A stretch of 45,505 nt of DNA from Azoarcus sp. TTM-91 (GCF_012911025.1 NZ_WUEI01000032.1:1-45505); one strand, 5' to 3'; positions 17,022 through 25,968 are shown, counted from the first letter of the stretch. Notes: generated by a model from the sequence alone, not told the origin. Translations and numbers: made by a program.

Positions 17022-20000
17022 ATGTGGAAGAACAGGTCTTTCCTGAAGCGCAGCGGCCTCACCGCGCTGCGCTGGATCGGGCAGGGTATGCCCTTGTTGC
17101 TGGTGCTCGGGCTGGTGTTCCTGCTGATCGCCCTGTGGTGGCTGGGGCCGCAACTTGCGTGGCGGGACTATCGCCCGCTGGAGAGCCTGACCGCCCGCGT
17201 GCTGGCAACCGTGATCCTGCTCATGCTGCCCATGCTGCTCTGGGCGCTACGGCTGCAGCGGCGCAACCGCCGTCTGGAGGCCGAGCGGCAGCGGGACGTG
17301 CAGCACGCACAGGATCCTTGCCTGCGCCATGTGGAGGCTCAGGAGCGTGCGCTGGACCGTAGTCTCGCGATGCTACGCGCCCATCTGGAGGGGCGGAATG
17401 CGCTCTATCAGTTGCCCTGGTACCTGGTGCTGGGGCAGGAAAACACCGGCAAGACCAGCTTCATCAACCGCAGCAACCAGAGCTTCTCCCTGACGGGCGA
17501 GGCCAAGGCCGGCAGCGGCCGCCTGCTCGATGATCCCGACCTCGCCTATCCGGTGGATTGGTGGATGGGCAACGAGGCAGTGCTGATAGATCCGCCGGGC
17601 GAATTCGTCAGCCAACCGCAGGATGCCGAGATGGCGTGGGAGGATGAGCCTGTTCCCGCAGGAGGCGGGGAGGCGGCGCAGCCGCCCTCAGCACAGGGCG
17701 AAGGCGGCGGTGGATACCTGCCGGCCGGCACCCACGCCAGGCTGTGGACGCACTTGATAGCCTGGCTTGCGCGCAACCGCAGCCGGCGTCCGCTCAACGG
17801 CGTGGTGCTGATGGTGGACCTGGTGAGCCTGCTTGGCCTTCCGGCCAGCGACCGCAAGGCGCTGGCCATCCTGCTGCGCTCCCGGTTGGCCGAACTCTGC
17901 CGGCAACTGGGGATGCGGCCGCCGCTTTATGTGGTGCTGAGCAAGTTCGACCGCCTCGAGGGCTTCGAGGTCTTCTTCGCCCGCCTGCCGAAGGCGGTTC
18001 GGGAGGACATCTTCGGCTTCACCTTCTCGCTGGACTCGGTACACGATTACGACGCCTGGCTTGCCGAGCTGGGGCAGCGCTATGACGAATTCGTGAAGCG
18101 GCTGAACGAGCAGGTCTTCGATGCGCTGAGTGCCGCCCTGGCACTGGAGGAACGCGAAGCCCTGTTTTCCCTCATCCGCCAACTGGCCGGCATGCGGCTG
18201 CTGCTGTTGGGCTTCCTGGCCGACGTGCTGGGCAGTGACCGCTACGCCACGCCGGCGTTGCCGCGGGGTGTCTACTTCTCTTCGGTTTACCAGCAGGGCC
18301 TGCTCTGCAACGCCTTCGTTGGCAATGCTGCCCACAGCTACGGCATTGCGCCGTCGATTGCCGATGCCCAGCCCGGTGGGCGGGCAGTGGTGTATTTCGC
18401 CCGGCAGCTGTTCCAGTCCGTCATCTATCCCGAAGCCGGGCTGGCCAGCGACAACCTCAAGGTGATCGCGGCGAAAAGGCGGGCGCTGGCCCTGAGCGCC
18501 GGCGTGGCGACGCTGGGCAGCCTGCTGGTGGTCGCCGGCTGGTATCACTTCTACACGGTGAACCGGGACAGGACGGCGATGGTGCTGGAGCGCAGCGGCG
18601 GCTTTGGCGCGCACGTCATCGATGGCGGCGCCGATCCGACTGGCCGCAACCTGCTGGCTCCCCTCAACCAGATCCGCAGCGCAGTCCTGGTATTCGGCGA
18701 TTACCGGGCGTCCTGGCCGCTGGTGTCGGACATGGGGCTGTACCCGGGGCGGCAGATCGGACCCAAGGTGGACGAGGCCTACATGTCGCTGCTCGGCCAG
18801 CGCTTCCTGCCCCAGGTGGCCGGCGGAGTCATGGCCGCCATGGAGTCGCCGCAGGCCGGCAGCGACGCGCAGCTGGCGGCCTTGCGGGTCTATCGCATGA
18901 TCGAGGAGCGGCCGAGCCGCCGCGCGCCCATCGTGCAGGAATGGATGGCGAAGCAGTGGCAGTCCGCCTTCCCCGGCGAGAACGAGGTCCAGCTGGCGCT
19001 GCAGGGCCACCTGGATTACGCGATGGCGCATGTGGATACCGATCTGCCCCAGTACCGGTCGCGGGTGGCCCAGGTCCAGAACAAGTTGCGGCAGATCCCG
19101 ATGCCCCAGCGGGTGTACCTGAGTATGCGCGGCGAGGCGGGCCAGGTGCTGCGCACGCCGCTGGACCTGCGCAGCGAGATCGGCCCCGCCTTCGACATCG
19201 TCTATCAGACCTCCAATGCGGCCGAAGAGCCCGGCCGCCCGCCGGCCAACGGCCGGATAGATGCCCTGCTCACCGCGAAGGGCTACCTGCGCTACTTCGA
19301 GCCGAACAGCAAAGGCATGGCGGATCTGGCAATCATCGACCAGTGGGCGTTGGGCGAGCGGCGCAGCATCGACTATTCCCAGGCCGATCGGGACGCCCTC
19401 GCCGAACGCATCCGCGCCATCTACCACCGTGACTACATCGACACCTGGCAGCGCAACCTGAACCGGCTCGAGGTGCGGGATTTCGATGACCTCAATCAGG
19501 CTGTCAATGTGCTGGGCAGCGTGACCGGGCCGGCTGCGCCCCTGCGCCGTCTGTTGGAGACGGTCCGTGACAATACCGAGGGGCTGGTGCCCGCAGCCGG
19601 GGACAAGGACGACGCGGCGGCCGGGGCCGCGGTGGCGGCGGCAGCGGCAGCGCCGCAGGCTGGCAACATCGTGAGCAACTTCGCGCCGCTCACCGGCTTG
19701 CTGGTGGCAAAGGGCGACAAAGCGGCCTATCTGGACGAGACCATGCAACTCATCGCCGGCGTGCAGGAGCTGCTGAAGGGCGTGCATGACAGCCCGAACC
19801 GCGGCAAGGCGGCCCTGGGCGTTGTGCTGGACCGGCTGGCGATGAAGGGGCCGGATCCCATAGGCAATCTCCGCCGCGCTGCCGCGGGCTTGCCGCAGCC
19901 ACTGAACCGGCAGGTCGGCAAGCTGGCTGACGAGTCTTCCCTGGTCCTGATGATAGAGGCGCTGACCGAGCTGGAGCGACGCTGGGATGCGGACGTCTTC

Positions 20001-20735
20001 CGCTTCTACAACGAGCGCCTGGCAGGACGCTATCCCTTCAGCCCCGGCAGCCGGCAGGAAGTCTCCCTGGACGACTTTGCCGCCTTCTTCGGCCCGCAGG
20101 GCAAGCTGCAGCAGTTCAAGGCGCAGTATCTGAGAGTCCTGCTCGAAGACAATCTGGAGGCCCTGTACTCCGAACGGTTGGGTGGCCATCTGCTGCGTAC
20201 CGACCTGCTCACCCAGCTGCAGGCGGCGGACCGGATACGGGATGCCTTCTTCGGCAGCCGGGGCAACCTGGGGATCCAGTTCTCCGTCGAACCCCTGGGC
20301 CTGACGGCGACCCGGCGTAGCAGCGTGCTCAACATCGAGGGCCAGCTGGTCGGCTACAGCCATGGCGCGACCGCTCCCACCGCGCTGATCTGGCCCAACA
20401 CCCTCAGCGGAGCCAGTGGCGGGGGGGAGAGCCGCATCACGCTGGTGGGGGGCGAGGGCAACAGCAGCGGTGTGGCCTATCGCGGCCCCTGGTCGATGTT
20501 CAGGCTGTTCAGCCAGGCTCAGCTCAACGGCGCGAGCGAGATCGCGGTGGATCTGAGCTTTGTTGCGACCGACGGGGGGATGCGTTACCGGGTGACGGCG
20601 GACAAGCGCGAAAATCCCTTCACCCAGCAGCTTTTCCGGGGCTTCGCACTGCCGCGAACGCTGTTGATGGACAACACCATGCCCCGCCGGAAACAGGCCA
20701 TGGCGGCGCCGGCTAATGCCGGCGCCCGGGGATGA
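17022..20735 (+). CDS. tssM: T6SS inner-membrane protein TssM (IcmF)
   Basis: TssM spans the envelope between TssL and TssJ. The 1237-residue product has two N-terminal membrane helices (about 23-41 and 59-77) and a cytoplasmic NTPase-like domain with P-loop GQENTGKT (138-145). A G4-like motif LSKFD (306-310) follows, then a third helix (about 488-511), and a long periplasmic region ending in a beta-rich domain ('RITLVGGEGNSSGVAYRGPWSMFRLF', 'ALPRTLLMDNTMP'). After the P-loop the usual 'DTAG' reads IDPPGEF (189-195). It is followed by a Gly/Pro/Ala-rich insert (about 197-235). An Ala-rich linker occurs near residues 865-890. Both linkers look like tolerated low-complexity insertions. Confidence 0.94.
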   Translation: MWKNRSFLKRSGLTALRWIGQGMPLLLVLGLVFLLIALWWLGPQLAWRDYRPLESLTARVLATVILLMLPMLLWALRLQRRNRRLEAERQRDVQHAQDPCLRHVEAQERALDRSLAMLRAHLEGRNALYQLPWYLVLGQENTGKTSFINRSNQSFSLTGEAKAGSGRLLDDPDLAYPVDWWMGNEAVLIDPPGEFVSQPQDAEMAWEDEPVPAGGGEAAQPPSAQGEGGGGYLPAGTHARLWTHLIAWLARNRSRRPLNGVVLMVDLVSLLGLPASDRKALAILLRSRLAELCRQLGMRPPLYVVLSKFDRLEGFEVFFARLPKAVREDIFGFTFSLDSVHDYDAWLAELGQRYDEFVKRLNEQVFDALSAALALEEREALFSLIRQLAGMRLLLLGFLADVLGSDRYATPALPRGVYFSSVYQQGLLCNAFVGNAAHSYGIAPSIADAQPGGRAVVYFARQLFQSVIYPEAGLASDNLKVIAAKRRALALSAGVATLGSLLVVAGWYHFYTVNRDRTAMVLERSGGFGAHVIDGGADPTGRNLLAPLNQIRSAVLVFGDYRASWPLVSDMGLYPGRQIGPKVDEAYMSLLGQRFLPQVAGGVMAAMESPQAGSDAQLAALRVYRMIEERPSRRAPIVQEWMAKQWQSAFPGENEVQLALQGHLDYAMAHVDTDLPQYRSRVAQVQNKLRQIPMPQRVYLSMRGEAGQVLRTPLDLRSEIGPAFDIVYQTSNAAEEPGRPPANGRIDALLTAKGYLRYFEPNSKGMADLAIIDQWALGERRSIDYSQADRDALAERIRAIYHRDYIDTWQRNLNRLEVRDFDDLNQAVNVLGSVTGPAAPLRRLLETVRDNTEGLVPAAGDKDDAAAGAAVAAAAAAPQAGNIVSNFAPLTGLLVAKGDKAAYLDETMQLIAGVQELLKGVHDSPNRGKAALGVVLDRLAMKGPDPIGNLRRAAAGLPQPLNRQVGKLADESSLVLMIEALTELERRWDADVFRFYNERLAGRYPFSPGSRQEVSLDDFAAFFGPQGKLQQFKAQYLRVLLEDNLEALYSERLGGHLLRTDLLTQLQAADRIRDAFFGSRGNLGIQFSVEPLGLTATRRSSVLNIEGQLVGYSHGATAPTALIWPNTLSGASGGGESRITLVGGEGNSSGVAYRGPWSMFRLFSQAQLNGASEIAVDLSFVATDGGMRYRVTADKRENPFTQQLFRGFALPRTLLMDNTMPRRKQAMAAPANAGARG

Positions 20736-20755
20736 AGGGCTGACGGAGCTTGGCG

Positions 20756-21013
20756 ATGGACATCGTGCGCAAGGGTGACAGCACCGATCACGGCGGCACC
20801 GTGCTGGAAGGCTTCGGCCAGACCGATCTCAATGGCAGGCCGATTGCCGGCGTGGGGCACAAGGTGAGCTGCCCGAAGTGCAAGGGGGTATTCCCCATCG
20901 TCGAAGGCAGTGCCTGCTACAGCGTCGACGGCGTGCCGGTGGCGCTGCACGGGATGAAGACAGCCTGCGGCGCCAGCCTGATCGCGAGCGGCCCCATGGG
21001 GGCGGTGCACTAG
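20756..21013 (+). CDS. PAAR-domain protein (T6SS spike tip)
   Basis: The 85-residue product is a stand-alone PAAR protein. PAAR proteins sharpen the VgrG spike and recruit effectors. It shows 'IVRKGDSTDHGGTVLEGFGQTDLNGRPIAGVGHKVSCPKC', then 'VEGSACYSVDGVPVALHGMKTACGASLIASG', with the Cys/His set expected to bind a metal at the tip. I chose the ATG at 20756 (GGAG 9 nt upstream) over a TTG two codons earlier. It lies 20 bp after tssM and is the last gene of the rightward operon. It carries no C-terminal effector domain, and no effector or immunity gene follows. Confidence 0.88.
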   Translation: MDIVRKGDSTDHGGTVLEGFGQTDLNGRPIAGVGHKVSCPKCKGVFPIVEGSACYSVDGVPVALHGMKTACGASLIASGPMGAVH

Positions 21014-21110
21014 TAGACGGTTGCGGGTCGCCGGGGAAGGGCTGCAGCGCCGGGGCAGGCAGGACCGGTACCGCAGCGCGTCGGCCGGCGCATGGACCGC
21101 CACGCTGGCG

Positions 21111-21130
21111 CGGAAGACGTGGATCTTCCG
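21111..21130. repeat. Short inverted repeat between PAAR and amidase genes
   Basis: A perfect 7 bp stem (cggaaga / tcttccg) with a 6 nt loop lies between two converging genes. There is no run of T on either side, so it is at best a weak terminator. Confidence 0.3.
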
Positions 21131-21143
21131 TGCCGTGGAGTGT

Positions 21144-22325
21144 TCAAGCCGCGATTCGGCCCGCGAGCGCGACGAGGCTGCGGTCGCTGCCGGCCGGGCC
21201 GATCAACGACAGGCCCAGCGGCGCGCCCAGGCGCGTGGCGAGGGGCATCGACAGCTGCGGGCATCCGGAGAGGCCGGCGAGGCTGAGCAGCTTGATCGAG
21301 GCGTTGCGATATTCGTCCAGCGCCGCCTCGCCGGTGGTCAGCAGCGGGGCAATGTCCGGCATGGTGGGCAGCACCAGCACACCGTCTTCTCCCAGCAGTT
21401 CGGCGATTTCCGCCTGGACCTCGCGCAGCACCTGCCAGCTTTCTTCCAGCTTCTCGTTGCTGACGCTGCGTCCCCAGGCGAAGCGCTCGCGCACGCCGGG
21501 GCCGAGCACGAGGCCGTAGCGCTCTATCATTTCGCCGTCGCTCTCCCAGGCTTCCCGGCCCTGGATGTGGCGGAAGGCGGAGAAGTTGCGGTCGGTGCCG
21601 GCGCTGGCCATGCGGACCAGGCTCGCGCTGCCGAGAGCGGCCTCCACGCGCTCCAGCGCGGGTTGGAGAGCCTGCCTGACGGCGCCGTCCAGCAAGCTCC
21701 AGCCATCTTCCGGATAGAGCAGGCGCACGGTGCCGGGTAGCGCGGCGCTGTCCTCGCCCAGCAGCACGGCTCCCACGCGCGCCAGCGTGACGCTGTCGCG
21801 GGTGAAGAAACCCAGGGTGTCGAAGCTGGGGGCGAGATCCAGGCTGCCTTCCAGGGTGATGCGGCCGTGGCTGGGGCGCAGACCGAAGAGACCGCAGTGG
21901 TTGGCCGGACAGCGGATGGAGCCGCCGGTATCGGTGCCGATGGCGAAATCCACCAAGCGGTTGGAGACCGCCGCCGCCGAGCCGGAAGAGGAGCCGCCGG
22001 GCGTGCGCTCCGGCGCGGCACCGTTGCGCGGCACGCCGAAGTGGGCATTGAGCCCGCTCATGGAGAAGGCGAGTTCGTCGGTATAGGTCTTGCCGACGAA
22101 GCGCGCGCCGGCATCCAGCAGCATCTGGACTGCGGGGGCGGTGGCGGTCTTGATGCCGGACAGGGCGAGCACATGCGGGTTGCCGCCGCCGGTGGGATAG
22201 CCAGCGACATCGAACAGGTCCTTGACGCCGAAGCTGAGGCCGGCAAGCGGCCCGGCGGGCGCATGGGCGACGGCCACCGCCGGGTAGGGGACAAAGGCAT
22301 GAGCGGGGTCTTTTTCGAGCAGCAT
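21144..22325 (-). CDS. Amidase-signature enzyme, AMI1-like
   Basis: This is a 393-residue amidase-signature hydrolase that would cleave an amide to acid and ammonia. The Ser-cis-Ser-Lys triad is visible: Lys35 in FGVKDLFDV, the serines of GGSSSGS (about 110-116), and Ser136 in IGTDTGGS. Pattern and length resemble the plant AMI1 (indole-3-acetamide hydrolase) group ('GNP', 'DELAFSMSGLNAHFGVPRN', 'LFGLRPSHGRITLEG', 'FDTLGFFTRD') more than GatA, which is longer. GGGAG lies about 7 nt before the ATG. Substrate cannot be read from sequence; indole-3-acetamide is one candidate. It faces an MFS gene across 321 bp and is not part of the T6SS operon. Confidence 0.85.
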   Translation of the reverse strand: MLLEKDPAHAFVPYPAVAVAHAPAGPLAGLSFGVKDLFDVAGYPTGGGNPHVLALSGIKTATAPAVQMLLDAGARFVGKTYTDELAFSMSGLNAHFGVPRNGAAPERTPGGSSSGSAAAVSNRLVDFAIGTDTGGSIRCPANHCGLFGLRPSHGRITLEGSLDLAPSFDTLGFFTRDSVTLARVGAVLLGEDSAALPGTVRLLYPEDGWSLLDGAVRQALQPALERVEAALGSASLVRMASAGTDRNFSAFRHIQGREAWESDGEMIERYGLVLGPGVRERFAWGRSVSNEKLEESWQVLREVQAEIAELLGEDGVLVLPTMPDIAPLLTTGEAALDEYRNASIKLLSLAGLSGCPQLSMPLATRLGAPLGLSLIGPAGSDRSLVALAGRIAA

Positions 22326-22646
22326 GAGGGCTCCCGTCTTGAAAGGTCGGTTGGGGGCGGACGCCGCCTGGAGAGGCCACGCCGATGCACATTATGCGTG
22401 GTATGCCCCGATTGTTGTGCACTGCGAGATGGGGCGGGCTTCCATATCGGAGAGCAGCCTGCCGGGTCGCGGCTACCGGTGGCAGAGACTGTAGTCGCTC
22501 CCGCCGCACTGCCTGAGAGGCGAGGGGCGGGTGTGTGGATACCGGCGCAGCTGCTGCCTCGGTTGACCCATGTCTTGCGGCGGCAGGCAGAATGCCCGCC
22601 TTCCCCTTCCTTTGCCTCTTCCACCGCCTTCCCGCCGCTACTACCG
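22326..22646. other. Intergenic region between divergent amidase and MFS genes
   Basis: No gene is evident in these 321 bp. A less GC-rich patch at about 22383-22425 contains the related hexamers gtgcac and gtgcat (read on the minus strand) about 22 bp apart, plus a minus-strand CATAAT that could be a -10 for the amidase gene. The last 60 bp before the MFS start are pyrimidine-rich. None of these sites is strong. Confidence 0.3.
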
Positions 22647-23864
22647 ATGTCGTCCGCTCAGCTCCCCAGCACCCTGGGCCGGGTTTTCCTGCCTTTCGCT
22701 CTCGGTTACTACCTCTCTTACCTGCTGCGCACCGTGAATGCGGTGATCTCGCCGGCGCTTTCCGCCGAGCTGGGCCTGTCCGCCGCCGAACTGGGCCTGC
22801 TGACCAGCGCCTATTTCGTCGCCTTCGGGCTGATGCAGATTCCCATCGGCATCGCGCTGGATCGCTACGGTCCGCGCCGGGTGGAGGGCAGCCTGCTGCT
22901 GGTCACCGCCCTGGGCGGGGTCGCCTTCGCCACCGGCGATTCGCTGGCCTCGCTGGGCCTTGCCCGCGGCCTGCTCGGGCTGGGCGTGTCCGCCTGCCTG
23001 ATGGCCGGGCTGAAGGGCTTCGCGATGTGGTATCCGCCGGAGCGCCACGGCTCCATGACCGGCTTCATCATGGCCGCCGGCGCGCTGGGCGCCCTCACCG
23101 CCAGTGCGCCGCTGGAGGCGCTGCTGCCGCTGCTGGGCTGGCGCGGTCTGTTCTGGGGCATCACCGCCTGCGCTTTGCTGGCCTCGGCCTGGATCTTCAT
23201 TTCGCTGCCGGACGAAGCGCCGCATACCGGCCAGGACACGCTCGCTGCCGCGCTGGCCTCGGTGGCCGCCATCTTCCGTTCGCGGGACTTCCTGCGCTAT
23301 GCCGGGGCGGCCACCTTCTTTACCGGCGGCTTCATGGCCTTGCAGGGGCTGTGGGTGGTGCCCTGGCTGATGAACGTCAGCGGGCTGGAGCTGGCGGGGG
23401 CGGCGCGCTACCTGCTGATCCTCAACCTCGGCATGCTGGCCGGCCAGTTGGCGATGGGCCTGTTCGGCACCCGGCTGGCGCGCAGTGGCATCCGCTCGCC
23501 GGCCATACTGCGGGTGGGCTACGCCGGCATGCTGTTGGTGGAACTGGCGTTGTTGATCGACTGCCTGCCGCTGGGGCTGGCCTGGTGCTTGTTCGGCGTG
23601 TTCTCCGCTGTCAATTCCCAGTCTTACCTGGCGGCCGCCGGCTATTTTCCGCGGGCGCAGTTCGGCCGGGTGAGCACGGCGGTGAACCTCATGGCGTTCG
23701 CCGGGGCTTTCGCGGTGCAGTGGGGCATGGGGCTGGCGCTGGATGGCCTGCAACTGGCCGGCCATGCGCTGGATGTCGCGCTCAAGATCGCCTTCGGTGG
23801 GCTGCTGGCGGTGCAGTTCTGCGCCTACCTGCCGCTGCTGCGAGTGAAGCGGGCGCCGGTCTAG
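22647..23864 (+). CDS. Major facilitator superfamily transporter
   Basis: The 405-residue product is a polytopic inner-membrane carrier with about 12 hydrophobic segments. The N-terminal half shows 'FALGYYLSYLLRTVNAVISPALSAELGLSAAELGLLTSAYFVAFGLMQIPIGIALDRYGPRRV' in pieces, including the MFS loop signature 'DRYGPRR' between helices 2 and 3. Substrate is unknown. The ATG at 22647 is the only good start before the first helix, yet the 40 bp before it are pyrimidine-rich with no Shine-Dalgarno sequence. Its TAG stop shares the palindrome CTAG with the stop of the converging phosphoesterase gene. Confidence 0.85.
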   Translation: MSSAQLPSTLGRVFLPFALGYYLSYLLRTVNAVISPALSAELGLSAAELGLLTSAYFVAFGLMQIPIGIALDRYGPRRVEGSLLLVTALGGVAFATGDSLASLGLARGLLGLGVSACLMAGLKGFAMWYPPERHGSMTGFIMAAGALGALTASAPLEALLPLLGWRGLFWGITACALLASAWIFISLPDEAPHTGQDTLAAALASVAAIFRSRDFLRYAGAATFFTGGFMALQGLWVVPWLMNVSGLELAGAARYLLILNLGMLAGQLAMGLFGTRLARSGIRSPAILRVGYAGMLLVELALLIDCLPLGLAWCLFGVFSAVNSQSYLAAAGYFPRAQFGRVSTAVNLMAFAGAFAVQWGMGLALDGLQLAGHALDVALKIAFGGLLAVQFCAYLPLLRVKRAPV

Positions 23865-24670
23865 CGCGCCAGCGCGGTCTCGTCTTCTTCGTTGCTGGCG
23901 GGCTTGGGCGGCGCCAGCAGCGCGGCCGGCCTGGCGTTCCATTCCACCAGTTCCAGGCGGCCGTCCATGTGCTCGACGATGGCGGTGCAGCTGTCCACCC
24001 AGTCGCCGCAGTTGATGTAGCTCATGCCGCCGATTTCCTTGATCGCCGCCCAGTGGATGTGGCCGCAGATCACGCCATCCACGCCACGCTCGCGGGCGCC
24101 GCGCACCACCGAATCCTCGAAGTCGAAGATGAAGCTCACCGCCGTTTTCACCTTGCGCTTGGCGTAGCCGGCCAGCGACCAGTAGCCGGAGATGCCCAGC
24201 CGGCGCCGGATGCGCGACAGGCAGGTGTTGAGCCGCACCAGGGTGTTGTAGGCGACGTCGCCAATGACGGCGACCCAGCGGTGGTAGCGCGTCACCTGGT
24301 CGTATTCGTCGCCATGCAGCAGCAGGAAGCGGCGGCCGTCGGCGGTCTGGTGTATCCAGTCCGACTCCAGCCGGATGTCGCCGAAGGTGATGCCGATGTA
24401 TTCGCGCAGCGCTTCGTCGTGGTTGCCGGGGATGAAGATCACCTGAGTGCCCTTGCGCGCCCGCCGGAGCATCTTCTGCACCACCGTGTTCTGGGTGGCG
24501 CTCCAGTAGATGCTGCGGTTCATCGCCCAGAAATCGACGATGTCGCCGAGCAGGTAGAGGTGTTCGGATTCATAGTGGCGCAGGAAGTCCAGCAGACGGT
24601 CCGCCTGGCAGCCACGGGTGCCGAGGTGGACGTCGGACAGGAAGATGCTGCGGACCTGCTTTTCTTGCAT
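23861..24670 (-). CDS. Metallophosphoesterase, LpxH-like
   Basis: The 269-residue product is a calcineurin-like phosphoesterase with all metal-site motifs: SDVHLG (Asp13, His15), GDIVDFW (Asp43), PGNHDE (Asn83-His84), LLHGDEYD, and GHIHW near the C-terminus. The overall pattern resembles the UDP-2,3-diacylglucosamine hydrolase (LpxH/YbbF) family. Many such proteins with the longer insert are not the lipid A enzyme, so the function is given only at family level. The ATG at 24670 (MQEKQVRSIFLSDVHLG) sits directly before the first motif; upstream frame is non-coding shadow. It converges with the MFS gene, the stop codons overlapping by 4 bp. Confidence 0.85.
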   Translation of the reverse strand: MQEKQVRSIFLSDVHLGTRGCQADRLLDFLRHYESEHLYLLGDIVDFWAMNRSIYWSATQNTVVQKMLRRARKGTQVIFIPGNHDEALREYIGITFGDIRLESDWIHQTADGRRFLLLHGDEYDQVTRYHRWVAVIGDVAYNTLVRLNTCLSRIRRRLGISGYWSLAGYAKRKVKTAVSFIFDFEDSVVRGARERGVDGVICGHIHWAAIKEIGGMSYINCGDWVDSCTAIVEHMDGRLELVEWNARPAALLAPPKPASNEEDETALAR

Positions 24671-24750
24671 CTGCGGCGGACGATCAGGATGACGCCGCCA
24701 GCGTGGTCCCGTGCTGTGACAGGGTGATGACGACGCCGGAGGAGGGCGGC

Positions 24751-25968
24751 TCAGGCGTGCTCGCCGGCCGCGTGCCCGGAGGACCAGGCCCACTGGAAGT
24801 TGTAGCCGCCGAGGTGGCCGGTGACGTCCGTTACCTCGCCGATGAAGTACAGCCCGGGCTGCTTGCGCGCTTCCATGGTCTTGGACGACAGCGCCTGGGT
24901 GTCCACGCCGCCCAGCGTGACCTCCGCCTTGGCATAGCCCTGGGTGCCGGAGGGCGCCAGCCGCCAGTCGGCGAGGGTGGCGGCAACCTGGCGCAGTTCG
25001 GCGTGGCGGAAGCTGTTGAGCGGCCGTTGCCAGCCATGCAGTTCGCACCAGGCATGGGCGAAGCGCCGTGGCAGATGCTCGGCGAGCAGGTTGCCGAGCA
25101 GGGCGCGCTCGCCTGCATGGGACAGCAGCCAGGATTCGGCGTCCACGTCCGGCAGCAGGTTGAGGCCCACCGCTTCCCAGTCGCCGTCTTCGTAGGCCTG
25201 GGCCTGCCAGTAGCTAGAGACCTGCAGGATGGACGGGCCGGACAAGCCGCGATGGGTGATCAGCGCCGCTTCGCGGAATTCGCCGCCGCGGCAGCGCGCC
25301 TGCACTTCGAAGGAAATGCCGGCCAGCGGCGCCAGCCGCTCCAGGGTCTCCGGCGGCAGGGTGAGCGGCACCAGCGCCGGCCGCGGCGCCACCACCGGCA
25401 GGCCGAACTGCTCGGCGATGCGGTAGCCGAACGGCGTGGCGCCGATCTTGGGGATGGACAGGCCGCCGGTTGCGATCACCAGGCTGCGGGCAAGGTACTG
25501 GCCGGCATCGGTATGGACGATGAACCGGGTGGCATCCGGCGTGGTCTCGCCAGTGGCCTCCACCGCCTGGATGGTGACTGGCGTGTTCCAGCGCACCTTG
25601 CCGTCATCGCACTCGGCCCGCAGCAGGTCGATGATGTCCTGAGCGGAATCGTCACAAAAAAGCTGGCCCCAGGATCTTTCGTGGTATCGGACGCCATGGC
25701 GCTCCACAAGCCCGATAAAATCCCGCGGCGTGTAACGCGACAGCGCCGAGCGCACGAAATGCGGGTTGCGGCACAGGTAGTTGTCCGCCGAGACCTTGAG
25801 GTTGGTGAAGTTGCAGCGCCCGCCGCCGGAAATGCGGATCTTCTCCGCCAGCTTCGTGGCGTGGTCCAGCAGCAGCACGCGACGGCCTCGCTGGCCGGCG
25901 GTGGCGGCGCACATCATGCCCGCCGCGCCGGCGCCGATGACGACGAGGTCGAAGGTCTGGTCAGCCAA
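24751..25968 (-). CDS. HI0933-family FAD-dependent oxidoreductase (BaiN/RdsA type)
   Basis: The product is a flavoprotein with an N-terminal FAD-binding Rossmann motif (VVIGAGAAGMMCA), the family motif ISGGGRCNFTN, 'LVIATGGLSIPKIGATPFGYRIAEQFGLPVV', and a C-terminal 'GLYFIGEVTDVTGHLGGYNFQWAWSSG'. These are hallmarks of the HI0933 family, whose cellular substrates are poorly known. No ATG lies just before the FAD motif. I favour a TTG start at 25968 (LADQTFDLVVIGAG, 405 residues) with a weak AGG site; the longer frame from 26091 would add 41 unlikely residues and overlap the region upstream of the opposite gene. Confidence 0.85.
   Translation of the reverse strand: MADQTFDLVVIGAGAAGMMCAATAGQRGRRVLLLDHATKLAEKIRISGGGRCNFTNLKVSADNYLCRNPHFVRSALSRYTPRDFIGLVERHGVRYHERSWGQLFCDDSAQDIIDLLRAECDDGKVRWNTPVTIQAVEATGETTPDATRFIVHTDAGQYLARSLVIATGGLSIPKIGATPFGYRIAEQFGLPVVAPRPALVPLTLPPETLERLAPLAGISFEVQARCRGGEFREAALITHRGLSGPSILQVSSYWQAQAYEDGDWEAVGLNLLPDVDAESWLLSHAGERALLGNLLAEHLPRRFAHAWCELHGWQRPLNSFRHAELRQVAATLADWRLAPSGTQGYAKAEVTLGGVDTQALSSKTMEARKQPGLYFIGEVTDVTGHLGGYNFQWAWSSGHAAGEHA

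Noticed and set aside
17688..20363. 891-codon minus-strand frame
   Set aside because: It lies entirely antisense to tssM, whose domain pattern is clear, and its product matches no family.
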